Source: Alphaproteobacteria bacterium (GTDB lineage Bacteria; Pseudomonadota; Alphaproteobacteria; Micropepsales; Micropepsaceae). From it: 11,356 bases of DNA. Location: positions 1 through 11,356 of the forward strand of contig JAFKFF010000108.1 in assembly GCA_017307315.1 (NCBI GenBank), read 5' to 3'. Both the position numbers and the translations under genes were made by a program. Numbering within the stretch: position 1 is the first letter of the stretch; each line of letters opens with the position of its first letter. Under the pieces are notes generated by a model. That model searched no databases. It worked only from the letters and a program-made list of their open reading frames with translations, and was not told the DNA's origin. Positions 1-6,045 of this stretch are shown here, one piece after another.

Positions 1-50
1 GTTGGCGGCGGACGGAGCGGCGCTCCACATCTGATTTGAAGACGCAGTCC

Positions 51-79
51 TTGACGCGTCTTTTATCGGCCATTATATA
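51..79 (+). promoter_or_regulatory. Putative sigma70 promoter for the arsR-AHSA1 operon
   Basis: TTGACG at 51-56 is followed after exactly 17 bp by TATATA at 74-79, close to the TTGACA/TATAAT consensus and about 22 bp upstream of the first possible start codon. The -35 overlaps a small inverted repeat (GACGC 41-45, GCGTC 56-60, then TTTT), which could instead be a weak terminator for a gene to the left of the window. Positions 1-50 otherwise show no identifiable gene. Confidence 0.5.
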
Positions 80-113
80 GCCAAGCAGGAATATAGCTAA
101 TATGGAATATATG
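75..113 (+). repeat. 16-bp tandem repeat at the arsR start, possible operator
   Basis: Two consecutive 16-bp units, 75-90 and 91-106, begin ATATAGC and end GGA, and agree at 12 of 16 positions. A third, partial unit begins at 107 (ATATATG). The array covers the putative -10 box, the Shine-Dalgarno AGGA (87-90) and the candidate start codons at 102 and 111. ArsR-family repressors commonly bind their own promoters, so an autoregulatory operator is a reasonable inference; no binding is shown by the sequence alone. Confidence 0.4.
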
Positions 114-449
114 AAGCCCAATCTGGACCGCGTGTTTTCCGCGCTTGCCGATCCCACACGACGCAGGATCGTTGCCAGGCTGGCACGGGGCGAAGCCACG
201 GTCATGGAACTGGCGGCACCGTTCAAGCTGACCCAGCCCTCGGTATCCAAGCACATCAAGGTCCTGGAACGGGCAGGGCTGGTGTCGCGAAGCCGCCATG
301 CGCAGACAAGGCCTTGCCGTCTTGAGCCCGTGCCCTTGCGCGCGGTGATGGAATGGACGGGCAGCTACCGGAAGCTGTGGGAAGACAGTTTCGACCGGCT
401 CAGCGATTTCCTGGATGCGAATTCGCAAACGAAAAAGAAGGACAGGTAG
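102..449 (+). CDS. ArsR-family HTH transcriptional regulator
   Basis: The 115-residue protein is a compact winged-helix repressor. It begins with the family signature LADPTRRRIVARL and has the recognition-helix segment LTQPSVSKHIKVLERAGL followed by a basic wing. The metal-binding cysteine motif of the ArsR/SmtB metal sensors (ELCVCD type) is absent, so metal sensing is unlikely. It belongs to the subgroup usually encoded next to an AHSA1/SRPBCC protein, and that partner starts 2 bases after its stop. The start at 102 has AGGA at 87-90; an in-frame ATG at 111 (MKPNLDRVF) is an alternative and fits the core family start equally well. It probably represses its own operon through the repeats overlapping its start. 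The inducing signal is unknown. Confidence 0.9.
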   Translation: MEYMKPNLDRVFSALADPTRRRIVARLARGEATVMELAAPFKLTQPSVSKHIKVLERAGLVSRSRHAQTRPCRLEPVPLRAVMEWTGSYRKLWEDSFDRLSDFLDANSQTKKKDR

Positions 450-451
450 AA

Positions 452-961
452 ATGACCGCTGGCAAGGATTTCCGGATCTTCGAAGTGACGCGTCAATTGC
501 GCCATCCGCGCAAAACGGTCTGGAAGGCATGGAGCGAGCGCGATCAGATCGAAAAATGGTGGGGCCCGAAGGGGTGTGCGGTCCGCGCCTTGCGGTTCGA
601 ATTCAAGCCCGGCGGCTTTTTCCATTACTCTATGGAGGCGGCAGTGGCGCCCACCATGTGGGGTCGGTTCAATTTCCTGGAAATTTCGGCGCCGGACCGC
701 ATCGTCTGGCTCAATTCCTTCGCGAACAGCGATTGCGGCATGGCGCGGGCGCCATTCAGCGACAAATGCCCCCTGGAAATCCTCAATATCGTTAGCTTTT
801 CCGAGACGCCGGAAGGTACGACGCAAACCTTGCGTGCAGAACCGTTCGGCGCCACCGAAGACGAAAAGCAATTCTTTGAGGATCTTTGCTCGTCCGGAAG
901 CCTGGCGCAAGGATTCGGCGGCACCTTCGACCAGTTGTCCGAGCATTTGAACGGGGGCTGA
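452..961 (+). CDS. AHSA1/SRPBCC-domain protein
   Basis: The 169-residue protein matches the activator-of-Hsp90-ATPase-homologue-1-like (AHSA1) group of the SRPBCC fold, a helix-grip domain with a deep hydrophobic cavity. Typical features visible are the N-terminal TRQLRHPRKTVWKAWSE strand and helix, the IEKWWGPKG segment, and the C-terminal helix ending FDQLSEHL. The ligand of this group is not known, and the homology to Aha1 does not imply a bacterial Hsp90 cochaperone function. AAGGA at 438-442 lies 9 bases before the ATG, which sets the start. An open frame extends further left but would overlap most of the end of the arsR gene. It is almost certainly cotranscribed with arsR, and may bind or transform the molecule to which the repressor responds (inference). 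Confidence 0.88.
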   Translation: MTAGKDFRIFEVTRQLRHPRKTVWKAWSERDQIEKWWGPKGCAVRALRFEFKPGGFFHYSMEAAVAPTMWGRFNFLEISAPDRIVWLNSFANSDCGMARAPFSDKCPLEILNIVSFSETPEGTTQTLRAEPFGATEDEKQFFEDLCSSGSLAQGFGGTFDQLSEHLNGG

Positions 962-964
962 CGC

Positions 965-1516
965 TCAGTTCAGCAAGCGCCGCACATCGTCCGCCATCGC
1001 CGCAGGATCGGTGGTGTCGGTGGTGACCAGCCGCACGCGCCCGGTCCTGTCGAAGAAGAACACCGCGTTGGAATGCATCACCGTGTAGGGCGGGGCGGGA
1101 TCGACCGAATAGGCCACGCGATAGCGCCGCGCGACATCGGCCAGCTGGTTGGCGGTGCCGCGCAAGCCTTCGATCTGGGGCGAAAAGGCCCGCGCATACT
1201 CCCTCAGAGCAGAAAGGCTGTCGCGCCCGGGATCGACGGTGACGAACAGGATTTGAACGTCCGGGCTCTTCACCTTGGCCAGCATGCCCGTGAGGTTGGC
1301 CAGGGTGGCCGGGCAGACATCGGGACAATTGGTGTAGCCGAAATAGAGCAAGGTGACCTTGCCGCGATAGGTCTCCCCGCTCACCGGTCTGCCGTCGCTG
1401 GCGCGGGTCAGGTGGAAATCCAGCCGCGGCATGGCGCCCGAAATATCGGTCATGTGGAAGCCGGAACGGCCGCAGGCCGCGAGCATCAGGGCCAGAAGAA
1501 GTGCCGCATACCGCAT
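965..1516 (-). CDS. SCO1/SenC family lipoprotein, cytochrome oxidase copper chaperone
   Basis: The 183-residue protein is a thioredoxin-fold SCO protein, which binds copper and delivers it to, or keeps reduced, the CuA site of cytochrome c oxidase in the periplasm. The copper ligands are visible: CPDVC (Cys64, Cys68) in the YFGYTNCPDVCP motif, and His148 in YTVMHSN. The N-terminus MRYAALLLALMLAACG is a lipoprotein signal peptide with lipobox LAAC and acylated Cys15, which sets the start at the ATG read from 1516. A longer open frame to 1714 adds only an unlikely leader and would overlap the divergent gene. It is divergent from the ctaG-like gene, with 58 bp between starts, and ends 3 bp from the AHSA1 gene's stop. 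Confidence 0.92.
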   Translation of the reverse strand: MRYAALLLALMLAACGRSGFHMTDISGAMPRLDFHLTRASDGRPVSGETYRGKVTLLYFGYTNCPDVCPATLANLTGMLAKVKSPDVQILFVTVDPGRDSLSALREYARAFSPQIEGLRGTANQLADVARRYRVAYSVDPAPPYTVMHSNAVFFFDRTGRVRLVTTDTTDPAAMADDVRRLLN

Positions 1517-1540
1517 AACCCGCGTCCATATCACGCTTTG

Positions 1541-1559
1541 GCGCGGCCCCGAACCGCGC
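1541..1559. promoter_or_regulatory. Inverted repeat between divergent SCO1 and ctaG starts
   Basis: GCGCGG at 1541-1546 and CCGCGC at 1554-1559 form a 6-bp inverted repeat with a 7-bp spacer, inside the 58-bp gap that must carry the promoter signals of both divergent genes unless they are read from further away. I could not find convincing -35/-10 boxes here. In GC-rich DNA such a repeat can arise by chance. Confidence 0.22.
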
Positions 1560-1574
1560 GTAAGGTCGCTGGCC

Positions 1575-2504
1575 ATGGCGCGGATTTCTCCCTGGATCTG
1601 GTATGGCGCGTTGCTGCTGGCGGGCGCGGTGCTCTGGACCATCGTCCGGCTGTTTCCCGCCGGATTGCCGATGTTCCTGCCCTGGGAATTCCATTGGGTG
1701 GAGTTTCTCGCCACCTTCCTGGCGCTGGGCTGGTTCGGACGCGGCCTTTCCCTCCTGCCGCCGGCGCAAAGGCCCGCGCCCTGGCGCCAAGCTTGTTTCG
1801 TCCTGGGCGTGCTTTCCTTCTACATCGTGCTGCAGACCCGCATCGATTATTACGCCCAGCATTTGTTCTTCGCCCATCGCTGGGCGCATTTCGTGCTCCA
1901 TCATGCCGGCGCCTTCCTGATCGCCATGGGGATGGGCGGAGAAGCGCTTTTCGCCGGCATGCCGGATTTCCTGAAGCCACTGGCCCTGGCCCGCCCGGTC
2001 CGGGCGGGCATGAATTTTCTCCAGCATCCCGCCATCGCGCCGGTGCTGTTCGTGGGCCTGCTCTATTTCTGGCTGATCCCCGCCATCCATACCCGCGTCA
2101 TGCTGGATGAGAACCTATACACGCTCATGAACTGGACCATGGCGATCAACGGGGTGATGTTCTGGTCGCTGGTGCTGGACAGCCGGCCCAAGCCGCCCGC
2201 CCGGCTGTCGCACCTGATGCGGGCGCTGATGATCCTTCTGATCGAGTTGCCGCAGATGGTGCTGGGAGCGATCCTGTCGCTCTCGATGACCGACTTCTAT
2301 CCCGTCTACAATATCTGCGGGCGGGTGGTGGAGATGACCCCGCTCAATGACCAGCATTATGGCGGCCTGATCATCTGGCTGCCCGGCACGCTCACCAGCT
2401 TCGCCGCCATGATCGTGGTGCTTGTGACCATGCGGCTGAACGAAGAAAAGGCGGAGCGGGAGAGGGACGTCGCCGATCCGCGCCATGCGGGTTCGACGTT
2501 ATAG
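1575..2504 (+). CDS. CtaG-like (caa3-type) cytochrome c oxidase assembly protein
   Basis: The 309-residue integral membrane protein has about seven or eight hydrophobic segments (near residues 8-27, 42-60, 73-89, 105-125, 152-171, 183-201, 214-237, 264-286). The last part, DQHYGGLIIWLPG followed by a helix, matches the DQxxxGLIMWxPG signature of the caa3_CtaG family, which assists copper insertion into heme-copper oxidases. The N-terminal half departs from the usual HMxQH helix, having YYAQHLFFAHRWAHFVLHH instead, so it is a divergent member. The ATG at 1575 is preceded by AAGG at 1562-1565. An open frame reaches back to 1431 but would overlap the divergent SCO1 gene. The SCO1 neighbour supports a role in oxidase assembly. 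thiO starts 7 bp after its stop, suggesting an operon. Confidence 0.82.
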   Translation: MARISPWIWYGALLLAGAVLWTIVRLFPAGLPMFLPWEFHWVEFLATFLALGWFGRGLSLLPPAQRPAPWRQACFVLGVLSFYIVLQTRIDYYAQHLFFAHRWAHFVLHHAGAFLIAMGMGGEALFAGMPDFLKPLALARPVRAGMNFLQHPAIAPVLFVGLLYFWLIPAIHTRVMLDENLYTLMNWTMAINGVMFWSLVLDSRPKPPARLSHLMRALMILLIELPQMVLGAILSLSMTDFYPVYNICGRVVEMTPLNDQHYGGLIIWLPGTLTSFAAMIVVLVTMRLNEEKAERERDVADPRHAGSTL

Positions 2505-2511
2505 GCGGGCC

Positions 2512-3591
2512 ATGAAGATCATCATCATCGGAGGTGGGGTGGCGGGCCTGGCCATCGGCTGGCGGCTCGCCGAAGCGGGCCAGGAGGTCACGGTGCTGGA
2601 GCGCAGCCAGCCGGGGGGCGGCGCGACCGGGGCATCGGCCGGCATGTTGGCGGTGACCGCAGAACTTCAAGATGCAAGCCTGGAAGAGATGGAATTTGCA
2701 AGATATTCGAATGTCTTGTGGCCGTCTTTTGCGGAAAAACTTGAGGCGGTGAGCGGGCGGAAAATCAACTACGCCGCCAAGGGCGCGCTGCTTCTGGCGG
2801 ACGATGCGGCAGCGCTTTCGCGGTTGAGCCGGCAGGCCGGTCCCGGGCGCGTCTTGCTCGAGCCACCCCAGGTTCGGGCGCTGGTGCCACTGGTGGCGGC
2901 CGATGGCATCGCGGGAGGCCTCTGGTCCGCCAGCGAAGCGCAGATCGACAACCGGAGCTTGGGACCGGCGCTGGCGGTCGCGTTGCAAAAAGCGGGCGGC
3001 CGCATCCTGGCTAATGAAGCGGCGGTGCGGCTGGAGCGTGAGCGGGATGGCCGGGTGATCGGCGTTCAGACTCCCTTCGGGCGCCATGCCGCCGACGCCG
3101 TCATTCTGGCCGCTGGCGCCTGGAGCGGGTTGCTGGACAAGGCGGGCGAACCGGTTTCGCCGGTGAAGGGACAGATGATCCTTCTGGCGCCGCCGGCTGG
3201 AGAAACGGTGCCTGGGCCGGTGATTTGGGGCGGGGGGATCTATGCCGTGTCGCGAGCCGAGGGGCTTGCCATCGGCGCGACGATGGAGGATGCCGGGTTC
3301 GACACCACCGTCACGCCGCAAGCGCGGGAGATGCTTTTGCGATCCGCCGAAAAGCTGATGCCGGCGCTCGGTCGCTGGACGCTGATCGAGCATTGGGCGG
3401 GCTTGCGCCCGCGCGCGCCGGACGGATTGCCCATGCTGGGGCCCACCAGGAGCGAGGGCCTGTGGCTTGCCGGCGGCCAATACCGCAACGGCATCCTGTT
3501 CGCGCCTGCCGTGGCGGAGACCGTCGCCGATCAGATTCTGGGGCGCGCATCCCCCATCGCCGCCTTCGACCCCCGGCGGTTCGGAACATGA
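2512..3591 (+). CDS. thiO: Glycine oxidase ThiO (FAD-dependent)
   Basis: The 359-residue protein is an FAD-dependent oxidase of the DAO family. The N-terminal Rossmann motif MKIIIIGGGVAGLAIGWRLA and the flavin-contacting GATGASAGML segment fit ThiO closely, as do YAVSRAEGLAIGATMEDAGF and the C-terminal HWAGLRPRAPDGLPMLGP and YRNGILFAP motifs. ThiO oxidises glycine to iminoglycine, the precursor of the thiazole ring of thiamine, in the cytoplasm. The start at 2512 begins directly with the nucleotide-binding strand; an upstream in-frame codon at 2485 lies inside the ctaG-like gene. The usual thiS/thiG/thiE partners are not in this window. Another DAO-family amine oxidase is possible, but the motif set favours ThiO. 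The stop overlaps the next start as ATGA. Confidence 0.85.
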   Translation: MKIIIIGGGVAGLAIGWRLAEAGQEVTVLERSQPGGGATGASAGMLAVTAELQDASLEEMEFARYSNVLWPSFAEKLEAVSGRKINYAAKGALLLADDAAALSRLSRQAGPGRVLLEPPQVRALVPLVAADGIAGGLWSASEAQIDNRSLGPALAVALQKAGGRILANEAAVRLERERDGRVIGVQTPFGRHAADAVILAAGAWSGLLDKAGEPVSPVKGQMILLAPPAGETVPGPVIWGGGIYAVSRAEGLAIGATMEDAGFDTTVTPQAREMLLRSAEKLMPALGRWTLIEHWAGLRPRAPDGLPMLGPTRSEGLWLAGGQYRNGILFAPAVAETVADQILGRASPIAAFDPRRFGT

Positions 3592-3989
3592 GCGATTTTG
3601 CGCTTCATCCCCGGCTGGCGGCGGACACGGTCTTCGTCTCCGACTGGCCGCTCTGCCGGGTGCTCCTGATGGATGATGTCCGCTATCCCTGGCTGATCCT
3701 GGTGCCGCGCCGGAGCGGGTTGGTGGAAATCATGGACCTGGCGGAGCCGGATCGCATCCGGCTGGTGGAAGAAGTGGCGCGGGCAAGCCTCGGCCTGCGC
3801 GGGCTGCCGCAGGTCGCCAAGATCAATGTCGGCGCCCTGGGCAATCTGGTGCCGCAGCTACATGTCCATGTCCTGGGGCGGCATCCCGGCGACCCCGCCT
3901 GGCCCGGCCCGGTCTGGGGGCACAGCCCGGCGGTGGCCTATGAGGCCGCCGCGCGAACGGCGATGATCGACCGGGTAAGGTCTCTTTAA
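3588..3989 (+). CDS. HIT-domain protein (nucleotide hydrolase/transferase type)
   Basis: The 133-residue protein is a small histidine-triad protein, with NVGALGNLVPQLHVHVLGRH at residues 80-99. The triad reads Gln90-x-His92-x-His94: the middle histidine, which is the nucleophile in HIT hydrolases, is kept, but the first histidine is glutamine. This variant appears to be a regular proteobacterial subgroup rather than a defect. HIT proteins act on AMP- or NMP-linked substrates; the actual substrate here cannot be read from the sequence. The start overlaps the thiO stop (ATGA at 3588-3591), so translation is probably coupled. The following 81 bp hold a possible weak inverted repeat (GGAAAA 4020-4025, TTTTCC 4038-4043) but no clear terminator. 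Confidence 0.85.
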   Translation: MSDFALHPRLAADTVFVSDWPLCRVLLMDDVRYPWLILVPRRSGLVEIMDLAEPDRIRLVEEVARASLGLRGLPQVAKINVGALGNLVPQLHVHVLGRHPGDPAWPGPVWGHSPAVAYEAAARTAMIDRVRSL

Positions 3990-4070
3990 CCATAAACGGC
4001 AATCTTTGGGGCGCGGCCAGGAAAAGTGTCCTCGCGGTTTTCCGCAGGCCGCGCGACCAGGAATTGAGAC

Positions 4071-4907
4071 ATGCAGGTTGGGACCGGCACCGATACCAAT
4101 AGCGTCCTCGCCGCGCTCCGCAGCGCGGCCGCGGCGACCGGGTCGGATTTCCATTATCTGCTCGGCACCGCCATGCGGGAATCCAGCCTGAAGGCGAACG
4201 CCCAATCCAACACCTCGTCGGCGGCAGGCCTTTTTCAATTCATCGACCAGACCTGGCTGGGCTTGGTGAAATCGCATGGCGCCAAATATGGGCTGGGGAC
4301 CTTGGCCGACGCGATCAGCGTCAAGCCGGACGGACGCTACAAAGCCGCCAACGATGCCGACCGCCAGACCATCCTGGCGCTGAAAAAGGATCCCAGGATT
4401 TCGGCGCTGATGGCGGGGGAATATGCGCGCTCGGCGCAAGGGACGATGGAGACCACGCTCGGCCGGGCGGTCTGCGGCGGCGAACTCTATGCCGCCCACT
4501 TCTTGGGCCCCGAAGGCGCATGCAAATTGATCAAGGCCAGCCAGAGCGCGCCCGCTGCCAGTGCGGCGGGGCTTTTTCCGCTGGCGGCTTCGGCCAACCG
4601 CGCCGTGTTCTTCCACGCCGACGGCACCGCCAAGAGCGTGCGGGAGATTTACGATTGGGCGATGCAGCAGCCGGGCGGGCGCAGCGTTGCCACGGCTCCA
4701 ACTCCGGCGCTACCCGCCGAGGCTCCCGCCGAAGGCCCCAGTCCGCGCGCCATGGCGGTGCGCGCCGTGGATGCGAATATCGAGGCGCTTCTGGCCGGGG
4801 TGATGAACTGGCAGCCGAAAGGCTTTTTCGCAGCGCAAGGGACCGGACCCTTATCTTTCGGCTCGAGCTTGCTGGAGCTGTTTTCGTCCGCCCGTGAACG
4901 GATTTAA
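4071..4907 (+). CDS. Lytic transglycosylase (SLT domain), no signal peptide
   Basis: The 278-residue protein carries a soluble-lytic-transglycosylase-like domain in its first ~155 residues. The catalytic glutamate is Glu37 in AMRESSLK, followed by SSAAGLFQFIDQTW (residues 49-62) and later AGEYA and LYAAHFLG, in the family order. Such enzymes cleave peptidoglycan between MurNAc and GlcNAc. The C-terminal ~120 residues are rich in Ala and Pro and are not recognised. No signal peptide is visible: the protein starts MQVGTGTDTNSV and goes straight into the domain, so export would need a non-Sec route such as flagellar type III secretion, or a partner. AGGA at 4059-4062 supports the start. It converges on the Hpt gene with a 4-bp overlap. 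Related alphaproteobacterial enzymes serve flagella or pili assembly, but that role is inference here. Confidence 0.85.
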   Translation: MQVGTGTDTNSVLAALRSAAAATGSDFHYLLGTAMRESSLKANAQSNTSSAAGLFQFIDQTWLGLVKSHGAKYGLGTLADAISVKPDGRYKAANDADRQTILALKKDPRISALMAGEYARSAQGTMETTLGRAVCGGELYAAHFLGPEGACKLIKASQSAPAASAAGLFPLAASANRAVFFHADGTAKSVREIYDWAMQQPGGRSVATAPTPALPAEAPAEGPSPRAMAVRAVDANIEALLAGVMNWQPKGFFAAQGTGPLSFGSSLLELFSSARERI

Positions 4908-5386
4908 GCGCCCAGCGTTTCGGCGACCCGCGCTTCCAGTTCCTGCGCCAGCGCCAACGCTGTCCGGTTGGACAGATCCATCACCTTGTCGCGATAGATG
5001 ACATGAATGGCGTTGACATGGGCATCGACCAGCCCCAGCGCCAGCGGTGCGTCTTCCGGCAGGTCGTGGATCAGATGCGAAAGCGATCCCGCCACGCGGG
5101 CGATCAGGGGATAATTGAAGGTGGCGGCTTGCCCCTTCATGTCGTGCGCGGCCCTCAGCAGGCCGGCGCGTGTGGTCTTGTCGGGATCGGCGGCGAACGC
5201 GTCGCGCGCTGTCACCAGGCGGCGGACATCGTCCTGCGCCCAGGTGGCGAACTCGCCCTTCAAGGCCTCCATCGCGCTCTCGGCGCGATTGATCGCGGCC
5301 ATGTCCAGGCCCGCATGCGTGCCGCCCACCTTGGCCTTCAGCATGTTGGGCGGCATGAAGAGCTCGATCGGCTGCTGGCGCGACAT
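4904..5386 (-). CDS. Histidine phosphotransfer (Hpt) domain protein
   Basis: The 160-residue protein is a free-standing Hpt protein. LLRAAHDMKGQAATFNY contains the Hpt signature HxxKG, with His81 the predicted phosphorylated residue, set in an all-helical sequence of four-helix-bundle type. It would pass phosphoryl groups between receiver domains. GGAG at 5392-5395 overlaps the stop codon of the upstream receiver gene and lies 5 bases before the ATG, which points to translational coupling. The N-terminal ~28 residues precede the bundle and have no known motif. No histidine kinase is encoded in the window, so its phosphodonor is unknown. The last codons overlap the end of the convergent transglycosylase gene. 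Confidence 0.83.
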   Translation of the reverse strand: MSRQQPIELFMPPNMLKAKVGGTHAGLDMAAINRAESAMEALKGEFATWAQDDVRRLVTARDAFAADPDKTTRAGLLRAAHDMKGQAATFNYPLIARVAGSLSHLIHDLPEDAPLALGLVDAHVNAIHVIYRDKVMDLSNRTALALAQELEARVAETLGA

Positions 5387-5394
5387 GGATGCTC

Positions 5395-5904
5395 CTATTC
5401 CGCGGCCTGGGCGGCTTTTTCCGCGCGGCGTTCGGGACCGCGGTACTCCGGATTGCCGCGCCGGCGCCGGCAGGGACCGAAATAGCTTTTGGTGCGCACG
5501 AAGGGGCGGGGATTTTCGATCACCGACATCAGCCGGCTCATCATGGTCTTGACCGAAACCGGCTTGGCGATGAATTCGTTGATCCCCGCGTCGCGAGCCT
5601 GGCGCACCCGGTCGATATGGGTGTGGCCCGTCAGCATGATCACCGGCACGAAGGGGTTGGGGGTCTGCGGATCGGTGCGGATCATCTTGACCACGTCGAG
5701 ACCGGATAGGCCTTCCATCTCCCAGTCCAGCACCACCACATCGGGGTTGAATTCGCGCAGGATCGCCCAGGCCCGCTCGCCGCTCTCCGCTTCGAAGATC
5801 TGGATGACGCCGAAGGCCTGAAGGATGGTGACGACCAGCTTGCGCATGTGAACATTGTCGTCCACCACAAGGATCTTCAGCCTGTCGAAACGATAGCCGC
5901 TCAT
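5395..5904 (-). CDS. CheY-like response regulator with arginine-rich C-terminal tail
   Basis: The 169-residue protein is a single receiver domain (about residues 8-130) with no DNA-binding output domain. All catalytic positions are present: Asp15/Asp16 (ILVVDDN), phosphoacceptor Asp60 (VVVLDWEM), Thr92 (IMLTGH) and Lys114 (FIAKPVS). The 39-residue tail is basic and repeats a GPxRR element, in YFGPCRRRR and YRGPERR, which may bind a target protein or membrane. It is the first gene of a pair with the Hpt protein (8 bp apart) and probably works in the same phosphorelay. A CheY-like motility role is possible but not shown. Its 5' region holds two inverted repeats annotated separately. Confidence 0.9.
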   Translation of the reverse strand: MSGYRFDRLKILVVDDNVHMRKLVVTILQAFGVIQIFEAESGERAWAILREFNPDVVVLDWEMEGLSGLDVVKMIRTDPQTPNPFVPVIMLTGHTHIDRVRQARDAGINEFIAKPVSVKTMMSRLMSVIENPRPFVRTKSYFGPCRRRRGNPEYRGPERRAEKAAQAAE

Positions 5905-5909
5905 TCCGG

Positions 5910-5935
5910 ATTCCAGCCCGACACGGTCCTGGAAT
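5910..5935 (-). promoter_or_regulatory. Hairpin over the ribosome binding region of the receiver gene
   Basis: ATTCCAG at 5910-5916 and CTGGAAT at 5929-5935 are perfect 7-bp complements with a 12-base loop. On the minus-strand transcript the arm nearest the start contains the likely Shine-Dalgarno GGA(A), 5-8 bases before the start codon read from 5904. Folding would hide it, so the hairpin might limit translation; a role is inferred only. Confidence 0.35.
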
Positions 5936-5946
5936 GGGGTGCGGGT

Positions 5947-5993
5947 GCCGGACTTGTTAGCTTAACCGGCGTTAACGACGGGTGAAGTCCGGC
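5947..5993. promoter_or_regulatory. Nested inverted repeat upstream of the receiver gene
   Basis: Perfect 9-bp outer arms, GCCGGACTT (5947-5955) and AAGTCCGGC (5985-5993), enclose an inner TTAAC-CGGC-GTTAA repeat (5962-5975). The two are nearly concentric. The inner TTAA pair is separated by 6 bp, whereas the alphaproteobacterial CtrA box is TTAA-N7-TTAA, so it is CtrA-like but off by one. It lies 58 bp upstream of the receiver start, where an operator would be expected, and downstream of the NAD kinase stop. Confidence 0.4.
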
Positions 5994-6022
5994 GCTTTTA
6001 CGCGCCATGCCGGCGCTTTACG
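5989..6022. repeat. Direct repeat CCGGCGCTTT(T)ACG in the receiver upstream region
   Basis: CCGGCGCTTTTACG at 5989-6002 recurs as CCGGCGCTTTACG at 6010-6022, with a 21-bp period and one extra T in the first copy. The first copy shares five bases with the outer arm of the nested inverted repeat. GCGCC (6002-6006) and GGCGC (6012-6016) also pair between the copies. It might help end the NAD kinase transcript, but no T-run follows on that strand. Confidence 0.35.
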
Positions 6023-6045
6023 GCGGAAAATCGGGCGCGTCGGCT

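Noticed and set aside
14..26. GGAGC-GGC-GCTCC hairpin at the left edge
   Set aside because: Only five base pairs, no T-run, and the gene to the left is not visible, so a terminator cannot be supported.
1431..1574. Longer start for the ctaG-like gene
   Set aside because: It would overlap the signal peptide region of the divergent SCO1 gene, and the ATG at 1575 has AAGG upstream and leads straight into the first membrane helix.
792..2090. 432-codon open frame on the minus strand across the AHSA1, SCO1 and ctaG-like genes
   Set aside because: It overlaps three well-supported genes in another frame and has low-complexity composition without any recognisable motif.
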